From: Chinchilla lanigera
Taxonomy: Eukaryota; Chordata; Mammalia; Rodentia; Chinchillidae
NCBI RefSeq assembly: GCF_000276665.1
Contig: NW_004955477.1
Location: 1,052,223 to 1,116,222 of the forward strand
DNA length: 64,000 bases
Direction: 5' to 3'
Shown: positions 55,120-64,000 of the stretch, in pieces
Layout: every line of letters begins with the position of its first letter
How positions within the stretch are numbered: the stretch's first letter is position 1
Program-made: the position numbers and the translations under genes
Notes under the pieces: generated by a model
Told to the model about the DNA's origin: nothing
Seen by the model: only the letters and a program-made list of their open reading frames with translations
Databases searched by the model: none

Positions 55120-56310
55120 CATAGGCTTACATAGTTGGGGATTTGGGCTGATTTTATCACCAGAGATTCAATTAATTAAGCAAGCATCTGGGGTGTTTGC
55201 AATGACCTGACCCAGGTGTTAGTCTCAGAATAGACACCTAACAAAATAACAAACTTGGGTTTAAGTTCTTGTGCATGTTTACAGACAGAAGGCCAGCTTC
55301 TGTAATGGGGACTGACTGCATCACAAAATTCAGCTCACACATCCTGAACCCAAGTGTAACCCCTGCCTTCCTCTGTTGGACCTCCAGATGCCATCATGCT
55401 CAACACTGAATAGTCCTGAAGGATGGATTACCAGATGTCTTTATTATCTAGAATGCAGACCAAAAACCACAACAACAACACAAGCATTCCTTTTCTAAGT
55501 TGCCTGCGACTGAATTTCCTTGCAGTCCTTCCAACTGAGAGCCAGTGTGGGGCACTAGGATGCAGGACAAGAGAACATTTGCAAGGACTCTCTGAAGGTT
55601 GGGTGGGGAAGGACAGGGCCAAGCACTGGTTTCTACCCTGTGCCAGCTTGCTGAGGGAACATAGACACTGCTGATCTCTAAGCTTAGTTTCCCTTCTCAG
55701 AGTTGTGAGCCACTCAATGTGGCAACTTAGAAAAATCCTCTCCAACACATTGGATGGGATCAAGGTCAGCAGCTGGATGTGGACGATTAATGAGCAAGGT
55801 TAAGATATTCTGAATAGTAAGTGAAAGAATATACTTCAAGATTTATTCCTGTGTTTGAATTGAGGGGACTGGGTGGAAAATCTCATCAAAATAACAAAAT
55901 TCATATTACAGGCATTAAATAAAATTTATAGGAAGCCCTTGCTTTGGTTTGAGCTCCTGTACGAAATCCCAGGAGACCAGACCAAACCACAATGGAGTCA
56001 CTTAATACTAAGTCCCACATAATCTAATTGAACTTTAAAATGGGCTAATTTTCAAAACATTAGATTCACAGCAGTCAGGAGAGGCCCAGTTTACATAATA
56101 ACAATAATAAGGAAATCCTCTGTTTTCACTCTATATTAAATAACTTTGAAGAAACCAACCCAGTTTTTATTCCTTATTTCTGTTTTCTTGACTCTTTTCT
56201 GTGAATAAAACCAATATCCTCTGCTCATCCTCAGTGGATTCATGAATTGCTAATAAAAGACAATTTGCTCTTTGAACTAAATTTGCTGTGTGTTTTTACA
56301 TGGGGTTACA
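55120..56310. other. unique intergenic DNA
   Basis: No gene recognised. Overlapping open frames near 55.42-55.76 kb match nothing known. Confidence 0.5.
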
Positions 56311-56312
56311 AC

Positions 56313-56505
56313 CAGGCAGGTGGTACACATCTATAATGCCAGCACTCTGGGAGGCTGAGTCATGAGGCTCACAAGCTTGAGCACAGCCTGGACAATTTAG
56401 TGACTTACCAAGACCCTGTCTCAAAATAAAATATTTTTAAAAGGGCTGAGTATGTAGTGCAGTGTAAATGCCCTCACTTCCATTACCAGTACTGCAAAAC
56501 AAACA
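56313..56505 (+). repeat. B1-ID dimer
   Basis: ACCAGGCAGGTGGTACAC...CCCTGTCTCAAAATAAAATA, then an ID-like GGGCTGAGTATGTAGTGC.... Confidence 0.78.
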
Positions 56506-56577
56506 ACACGGGGTCACTTCCCAGGACACCAGTGGATTCCAGGTCTTCCTCATTCCAAAGATAAGATACAGTTTCTG

Positions 56578-56683
56578 GGCTGGGGATTTAGCTCAGGGGC
56601 ACAGCACCTGCCTGGCAAGCGGGACATGGTGAGTTCGATTCCTGGTTGGGGTGGGGGTGGGGGGATGACAAAAAACAAACAAA
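56578..56683 (+). repeat. ID SINE
   Basis: GGGCTGGGGATTTAGCTCAG... followed by a GT-rich stretch and an A-rich tail. Perfect 15-bp TSD AAGATACAGTTTCTG (56563-56577, 56684-56698). Confidence 0.95.
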
Positions 56684-57109
56684 AAGATACAGTTTCTGCC
56701 TTTGGGCACTCCAAACACCTTGTAAAGACTACACCTTCAAAGCCTTCTCCCCACCCGCTCCCAACCACAGCGCAGTTACGTCACCCCAGCACGGTAGGCC
56801 CAGGACAGAGATGGGCATTTCTCAAGGGAGGATGCCCTTGCCACACATCATGCGGGTAAATTTCATTTATCCTGGACTTGTAAATGTCATACCAATAAAA
56901 AAAATAGATATATAAGTTTAAAAGGAGAAACAAAATCACTTGTAGCAGTACGGTAAGGAGCCCGGAGCTGGTGCTCAAAGGTCTTTGTTCTTAGCCTGTT
57001 ATATGGCAAAAAAGACCCTCCCCTCTGCAGTTTGTTACAACTTGACTGGCTGTTTCAGTTTCTGAGACTCTTGATTTTGCCAGTGACCCTTTTCCTTACT
57101 CATGTGCAA

Positions 57110-57185
57110 ATTCTCTGTCTCTGTTTCTGTCTGTCTCTGTCTGTCTCTCTGTCTCTCCCTCCCTACCTCCCCCTGCTCTCTCTGG
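57110..57185. repeat. (TCTCTG)n pyrimidine-rich repeat
   Basis: Degenerate CTCTGTCT repeats turning into CTCCCTCC. Confidence 0.85.
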
Positions 57186-57329
57186 TGTGAAAATTCTTGG
57201 GTAAGCTCATTTAGCCCCTCTTTGCCCTGCCAAGGTGCTATCTCTAAAATTTATGATAGGTCTTCCATACAAGGCTGAGTTAGCTGTTAGTAAAGGGATA
57301 CATACACATTTTAGTGCGGTAACATGGTG

Positions 57330-57400
57330 AGAGAATATATACATATATGTATGTGCGTATATATGTGCAGATGTGAGTATATATTTTATATATTGAGTTT
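57330..57400. repeat. AT/TATG-rich simple repeat
   Basis: Irregular ATATATGTATGTGCGTATAT repeat. Confidence 0.75.
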
Positions 57401-57708
57401 CCTGTAATATAGCCCCTTCCCTACTTTGTGTCCTTTGTACTTAACTGGAGATACAGAGGAGTGAACTGGAGCCTTGGCACCAAGTGGAGCCAAGCTGCTT
57501 ATCAGTTCTGCCAGCTTCTCTTCATTGCTCTCTCTAGTGAAGTTTTAGCCCTTTCTAGCTAGGATTTGTCAGAAATCTCACTAAGGCCCTTATGTTTCCC
57601 TGCCTGCCCCCAACTTTCCCTACATGTTCAGGCTGGCTCTTTTCACATTCACTCAGGTCATATCCTATAACTTAGACCCGGGTTATCTGGGTAGAATATG
57701 AGAATCAC

Positions 57709-58032
57709 TGTGGGACTTGGTGGTCTCTCGGTGGTCCCCGGGAGAAAACTGCAAGAGGATTTAGAAAATAAAGACAAGAGACAATAGCCAGGGTCAGGTG
57801 GAAGTTACCTCTTACCTGACAAGCAAGAGGACTGACTTCAACACTAGGGGTGTTTATTTATACTCTTGTGAAGTTCCTATTGGGAGAGATAATGTTGCCT
57901 AGCAACTAATGACTGTAATTGTCCACGCAGGATGCTTTTTTCAATACTGAGGCAGCTTGACTGCCTAAGGCACTCTGGTTCGGTCTTGCCCTCATAGATA
58001 TGACCAATATCCAGCTCCAGTGGCTCCCAACA
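57709..58032 (-). mobile_element. solo ERVK-like LTR
   Basis: Plus strand starts TGTGGGACTTGG and ends GGCTCCCAACA (inverted ends), with a perfect 6-bp TSD AATCAC at 57703-57708 and 58033-58038. A minus-strand TATAAATAAAC near 57.86 kb sets the orientation. A 6-bp duplication is usual for class II (ERVK) integration. Confidence 0.85.
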
Positions 58033-58038
58033 AATCAC

Positions 58039-58680
58039 TTACAAACTAAAGCATTTTAGTAATGTGAAAAGCAGACCAAAACATCCAGTTCATTCACACC
58101 AGAGTTTGTTTCCTTGAGCACCTCCTGGTATAAAATAATGAGTTCAGCAAGTGAAGGCAGAGACAGGACTTGGTTCCTGAGGTTAAACTGAGTAAGGAGT
58201 CAGGAGGCAAATTCATAGCTGCAAACCCCCCAAGCCAAACAAGGTCCAGGTTTCAACAGAGGGATAAGCCAAAGACAGAGCAGAAGGAGTGTAATCACTG
58301 TAGGGAAAAGACAGGTGTACACAGGAGGGGATTCTCTGGGGAGAAGGCATTTGAGTCCCTCTCATAGGGTCCGCAGAGGAGGTGAACAGGGACCCCCGGG
58401 GGGCCTAAAGAATTAGAGGTGAGAATACTGGGGCAGGCAATGGGCCACGAGGCTGAAGCTCAGTCAGCCTGAGATGGGGGCAGCCTTGAAGACCATGCTG
58501 AAGAAGGTGGCCTTCATCCTTCATATCCTGGGGAACTCCAGCTGGCAGCTTGTGGCCTAGGGGACCCCACTAAATCCAGGAGAGATCCCAAGACTCCCTC
58601 ATCTAACTGCCTGAAGCTCTTGAACCAGTTAGTACTGCTTGAATATGAATCCAGATCCTACTTTGGCTTAATCTGATGAG
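58039..58680. other. unassigned sequence right of the LTR
   Basis: No recognised gene; a 65-codon frame at 58170-58367 has no known match. Confidence 0.45.
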
Positions 58681-58695
58681 AGGAATTTAATTTTT

Positions 58696-58809
58696 TTGTT
58701 TGTTTGTTTTGTTTTTTGTTTTTTGTTTTTTTCCGGTACCGGGAACTGAACTCACGACCTTGTGCTTGCCAGGCAGGCGCTTTTGCTGCTGAGCTAAATC
58801 CCCAGCCCT
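58696..58809 (-). repeat. young ID SINE
   Basis: Long T-rich tail then TCCGGTACCGGGAACTGAAC... to ...CTAAATCCCCAGCCC. Perfect 12-bp TSD AATTTAATTTTT (58684-58695, 58810-58821). Confidence 0.94.
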
Positions 58810-58964
58810 AATTTAATTTTTCTAAGGCTATTTTCTGTGTCATCAAATAAGATTATTACCCCATGGTTGTTTTCAGGAATCAGTGGGATGTTGAAGAAGT
58901 AAGGTGGCAATTCATAAATAAATAAAAAAGAATGCATTTCTCTTAAAAGAATAGTTATGTTCAG

Positions 58965-59320
58965 CACTGTAATAAATACCTGAAAGAATCAACTTGTGAA
59001 TAGGAAAGTTTTATTTTTGGCGCACAGTTCTGGAGGTTTCGGTTCATGATTGACCTACTGCTTTGTGGCTATGGCACCACCACATAGTGGAAGATGTGAC
59101 AGAGCAGAACTGCTCACTCACAGCCAGGTATAAAAAGAGAGGAAGAGGAATGTGCTAGGGTTCCACTATCCCCTTAAAAGTGCCTCCAGTGACCGGAAGA
59201 CCTCTCACTAGGCCCTACGCCTTAAAGGTGTCATCACAGCCCAGTAGTCCCATGAGCTGGGGACCACACCTTTAACACATGGGCTTCTGGGAAATAGTTC
59301 AGATCCAAGCTATGGCAGGT
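58965..59320 (-). mobile_element. MaLR-type LTR
   Basis: Reversed MaLR LTR features: GGAAAGTTTTATTTTTGGCGC, CAGTTCTGGAGGTTTC and later AAGACCTCTCACTAGGCCCT. Confidence 0.65.
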
Positions 59321-59479
59321 GCCATATGTTGTTACCTCCCCACTGCAGTCTAAGAGCCACTGTGGCTCCACACCCCAGTCTGGCTCTGATTTTGTTCTCA
59401 ATTCCTGCAAGAGCGTTTACTCCCTCACTGCAAAGTCTTCCTCACCAGTCCCCCCTCTATACTTGAGTGGCTTCAGGTG

Positions 59480-62400
59480 GGCCCCCAGAGCAAGATAAAC
59501 ATAGAATGTGGCTCCTATAATTTTGCAAAAGCTTCTAAGGCACTTTGAAACCCCAGTTCCATGTTCCCTCTCTTACCATCAGTTCTCTCCCTTTCTCAGG
59601 AGAGAAATGGGGAAAAAGCCTCTCAACAAGCCTTCTGCTGAGACATCCGAATTGAAGCCCACAGGGACAGCAAAGAGAGAGACTTCAGTGAAAAAGGAGG
59701 TGGCAGATGGCGCCATCTCCCTGAGCCTCAATTCACTGTGTGGGAAGGGTGGCTCCAACCTACAGATGCATGGTGACTACTGGTGACCTTAGAAAAATCT
59801 CCATGGAGAAATGCACCAGTGGACACAGCAAACTATAGCGACTGATGAGTTATTAGGGTTCAGACGTCCCCCAGGAGAGGGCAACTGCCTGGTAGCTGTC
59901 TTGAAGAGGGGCCAGCTGAGCTCAGAACTCAGAACAGCTGCAAGCCCCATCTAGTGGCTCCCAGTGACTGGGTCAGGGAGCTGAGTTCAAGATGGCAGGA
60001 AGTCAGGGAGCCAAGTTCAAGCCAGCAAGACTGCTCCAGGCTGAACAAATCTGGTCCAGCCTCACATCCAGAAACCAGCTTGAACTTCTGGGGAAATAAA
60101 GGTGCAAGTCCACTGAGATTACCCACCACCCCGCTGGCAAACTGCTACTGGCTTGCTGGATTAAATCAAAAAACAGATCTGGTCTCTGTCTCCCCACATT
60201 GTCTACCAGTGACAGCAGAGACAAACCTTGAAGTGGACATTTTTTCCCCTCTCTCGCTTTTCCTTTTTTCTTCATTGTTTGATCATGTTCTTATATGACT
60301 CTGAATGTGGTTTGTAGTTTTTTTGTGCTTCTTGCTCTACTCTGCTCCTGTTTTTATTTCTTCCTTCTTTCTTTCCCTCCTGTCTTCTTCACCAGTTTCT
60401 CATACTTTGTGTGATCTTCCTTTGTCCTCTAGCCTTGCTTTTAATCTCATCCTGTTGTTCTATTTCTCTATTTTTTTCCCCTAACCCCTTTTAAATTTTC
60501 TCCCCTGAGGGTGAAAGTACCATATTGAGGGCTTATTTACTGCATACAATTTTATGATTTTTCTTAGATTTTGTTAAATAACCAGAAGTTTAGTTCATAC
60601 TGCTAAAGTTCATACTATTAAAGATTATTAGTTACCTCCGTTTGTCATTTTCTATACTGTGTTTGATGCTATTGTTATTGCTGATCATACCACTTTAGCC
60701 AAAGTGACATAATTGTTCTAACCAGTTGCTCTTCTTTGTATACCAAGATTGAGAATGTCTAAGGGTCATAAAAATACTATGGGCCAATACCAAAGAATCA
60801 GGAGCTGGGCAAAGTAGGCAGCAACTTCTCATCTCAATAAATTGAAAAGGTAGAATATTGCAACAGACTCAAAACCCAAAAGCCAGATACACCTGGAAGA
60901 AACCTCAGAGTAGTAGTCATTTTCTAAGGGTTCTATATACTGCAATAAAGCTACTCACCACAGACAATTTACAAGCATCAACCAAAGAGTTAAACTAAAA
61001 AAAAAAAAAAAACAGAAAATGAGAAAACACTTAAACAAGATTCAACCCCAGACATCAGGCTCACCAAAGGCAAATCTAGGAGGCAATGAGGTAGAACAAT
61101 CAGAAAACAACAAATGGACTTAGTAGACCTTTACAGAATGTTTCACCCCACAATGTCACAATACACATTCTTCTCAGCTGCACATAGGATGTTCTCCAAA
61201 ATACAAGACATGCTAGCTCATATAACATATTTAAGTAAGTGCAAAGGAATTGGAATTATCCCATTCATATTACTGGACCATAGTGCAAGGAAATTGGAAA
61301 TCAGTGGCAAAAAAAACTCACAAGAACTTCATAAACACGTGGGAAATTAAATAGCACCCTCCAGAACAACCAATGGGTCACAGATGAAATTAAAGAAGAA
61401 ATTAGACAGTTTCTACAATTAAACAATAATGCCAACACAACATACCAGAACTTATGTGACACAATCAAAGCAGTCCTAAGAGGGAAATTTATAGCAGTGA
61501 ATACCCACATCAGGAAGACAGAGTGAGCCTGAATAAACAAGCTTCTAGAAAAAGAAAAGAGGGTCAAGTCCAAAGCTCATACAAGGGAGGAAATTACAAA
61601 GATCAGAGCAGAAATTACTTCAGTGGAGACTAAGAAAATAATACAAAGAATCAATGAATCAAAGAGTTGTTTCTTTCAAAGAGTAAAGAAAGTTGACAAA
61701 GCTTTAGTGAACCTTATCAAAAAAAGAAGACTCAAATCCATACAATTAGGAATTAAATGAGTAAAATCACAACAGAAACAGCAGAAACCTAGAAGATCAT
61801 CTATATCTGCTTTGAGAACTCATATTCTAATAAGATGGAAAATGCAGAAGAAATGGAGATTCCTAGATACATATGAATTACCAAAGCTAAATCAAGAAAA
61901 TATAGAAAAATCCTAAATAAACCAATACCAATCAATGAAATTGAAGATGTAATTAAAAACCTACCAAACCCAGGCACAGATGGATTCACTGCTAAATTCT
62001 ATAAGAAATTTAGAAATGATCTAATACCACTACTTCTCAAACTCTTTAATAAAATTGAAAGGGAAGCAATACTCCCCAATTCATTCCTGGAAGCAAGCAT
62101 TACCAAGGGAAGCAAGTATTACCAAGTTCATAGCAAAACTAGAGAAGGACTCAATTTAAAAAGAGAACTACAGGCCAATCTCCCTAGTGAATATAGATGC
62201 AAAAATCCTTAATAAAATACTGGCAAATACAATACAGCAAATCATCAAGAAGAATATACACCATGACCAAGCAGTATTCATTCCAGGCATACAGGGATAG
62301 TTTAATATATGCAAATCAATACATATAATGCATCACATTAACAGAGCTAAGAACAAAAGCTATATGATCATCTCAATAGATGCAGAAAATGCTTTTGACA

Positions 62401-64000
62401 AGTCCAACACTCATTTATGATTTTAAAAACCTTGCAGAAAATTGGCATATATGTCTTTATCTCACTGACAAAAGCCATCCATGACAAACCAACAACCAAC
62501 ATCACAATAAATGGACAAAAACTGAAAGCTTTCTCTCTAAAATCAGGACCAAGACAAGGACGTCCACTGTCACCACTCTTATTTCATATAGTTTTGGAAA
62601 CTTTAGCCAGGACAATTAGACAACAGAAAGAAATAAAAGGAGTAATGATAGGAATGGAAGAAGTTAAATTATCATTTTTTTGCAGATGATGTGATACTCT
62701 ACACAGAAGGCCCCAAAAACTCCACCAAAAGAGTTCTAGGTTTCATAACCAAACTGAGTAGTATAGCTGGATACAGAGTCAGCAATGTACATGAATAACA
62801 AACTCACAGAGAGAAATTAAGGAAACAACAACTTCACAATAGCATCCAAAAAAAAAAACAAAGTACCTAGGAATCAGTCTAACCAAAAAAGTAAAAGACT
62901 TCTATATTAAAATTACAGTACTCTGAAAAAAGATATCAGAAAATGGAAAGATATCCCTTGCTCTTAGATAGAATGAACCAATATGGTGAAAATGGACATA
63001 CTTCCAAAATTGTTATACAGATTTAATGCAATCCTGATCAAAATTCCAACAGCATATCTCACAGAAGTAGAGAAAACAATCCTAAAATTCATTTGGAACC
63101 AGAAGGGACCTAGAATAGGCAATTCTTGGCAACAAATGCAAGGCAGGGGGCATCACAATCCTAGACTTGAAATTATACTACAAAGCTACCATGATAAGAA
63201 CAGCATGGTGCTGCCAAACAAACAGACCTCAGGATCAAAGGAACAGACTAGAAGATGCAGAAGCAACTCTAAATGCACTCAACCACCTGATATTTGACAA
63301 AGATGCCAAACACACCCACTGGAAAAAGGATAGCCTTTTTAATAAGTGGTTCTGGAAAAACTGACCTTTCACATGCCAAAGACAAAAACTAGAACCATAT
63401 CTATCACCATGCACTAAGCTAAAATTAAAATAAATCTAAGATCTAAATAATAAAACAAAAACATTAAATCTGCTGGAAGGTAGAAAGAACAGGTAGAACT
63501 CTGGAAGACACAGGTGTAGGCATAGATTTCATGAACAAAACCCCAACTGCACAGGAACTATCACAAAGAATCAATAACTGGGATCTCATCTTATTAAAAA
63601 GCTTTTGCAAAGCAAAAGAAATTACCAGTAGAGTGAAAAGACAACCTACAGAGCGGGAAACAATTCATGCCAGCTGTTCTTCAGATGAAGGACCAATATC
63701 TAGAACTACTATCTAGAACTGAAAAAAATCAGACCCTCCAAATTCAAAGATCCAACCCCAAAATGGGCATCTGAGATAAATAGGTACTTATCAGAAGTAC
63801 AGATGGAAAGTAAATATATGAAAACAGCATTCAACATTACTGATCATTTGAGAAATACAAATTAAAATAACACTGAGATTTCATCTCACTCCAAAAAGAA
63901 TGGCTATTATCAAGAAAACAACTAATAACAAATGCTAGTGGGGCTGTGGGAAAAAGGAACCCTTCTCCACTGTTGGTGGGAGTGCAGACTGGTGCAACCA
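59480..64000 (+). mobile_element. L1 retrotransposon, disrupted, running off the window
   Basis: The endonuclease C-terminus is readable at 61114-61350 (MDLVDLYRMFHPTMSQYTFF, then LLDHSARKLEI). The RT core is at 62417-62689 ([13 protein letters not shown], broken before the active-site DD, which follows in another frame: [11 protein letters not shown]). The ORF2 C-terminal region is at 62983-63297 ([20 protein letters not shown]). Stops and shifts occur throughout, so it is inactive. The part left of about 60.7 kb (including AAGATGGCAG near 59.99 kb) is probably its 5' region, but is less sure. Confidence 0.8.

Overview
The window is nuclear DNA from a mammal, most likely a rodent. Genes are split by introns with GT/AG junctions, and the intergenic sequence is full of B1 SINEs (with the rodent-type internal repeat), tRNA-derived ID SINEs, B1-ID dimers, L1 fragments, MaLR LTRs and solo ERV LTRs. 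Several ID copies are nearly identical with perfect target-site duplications (TSDs), so ID is recently active. The ID and B1 subtypes do not look murine. A squirrel-related or beaver/kangaroo-rat-related lineage is possible, but I cannot fix the species.

Left part (about 2.6-15.5 kb, minus strand): a complete CUZD1 gene. All nine coding exons can be read with intact junctions, giving 608 codons (CUB-CUB-ZP-transmembrane). A TATA box lies just upstream and an ERV LTR sits in intron 1. Next, on the minus strand at 18.3-19.2 kb, is a two-coding-exon FAM24 gene. A second FAM24 gene lies inverted on the plus strand at 53.1-54.3 kb. The CUZD1-FAM24 neighbourhood matches human 10q26.13 as I remember it. 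A decayed copy of CUZD1 exon 2 with flanking intron lies at about 22.34-22.59 kb.

Middle part (23-45 kb): almost entirely repeats. There are minus-strand L1 fragments (26.4-29.6 kb) and a long, nearly complete L1 (about 32.0-37.6 kb, minus) carrying a solo LTR, a B1 and an ID. At 38.46-41.78 kb is an hAT-type DNA transposon with a fully open 643-codon transposase frame. A CpG island at 44.86-45.88 kb contains a recognisable first exon of C10orf88/PAAT, with no other exon of that gene found.

Right part (45.9-64 kb): old L1 pieces, a MaLR LTR, unique AT-rich sequence, FAM24 copy 2, further SINEs, an ERVK-like solo LTR with a 6-bp TSD, and a plus-strand L1 running off the window end.

The most interesting signals are: (1) the intact hAT transposase whose first catalytic Asp appears replaced by Tyr, inside an element with decayed ends, beside a deletion derivative of the same family with a perfect 8-bp TSD; (2) two copies of a short retroposon sharing one 3' end (25.2 kb and 48.5 kb); (3) local duplication and rearrangement of the CUZD1-FAM24-C10orf88 block.
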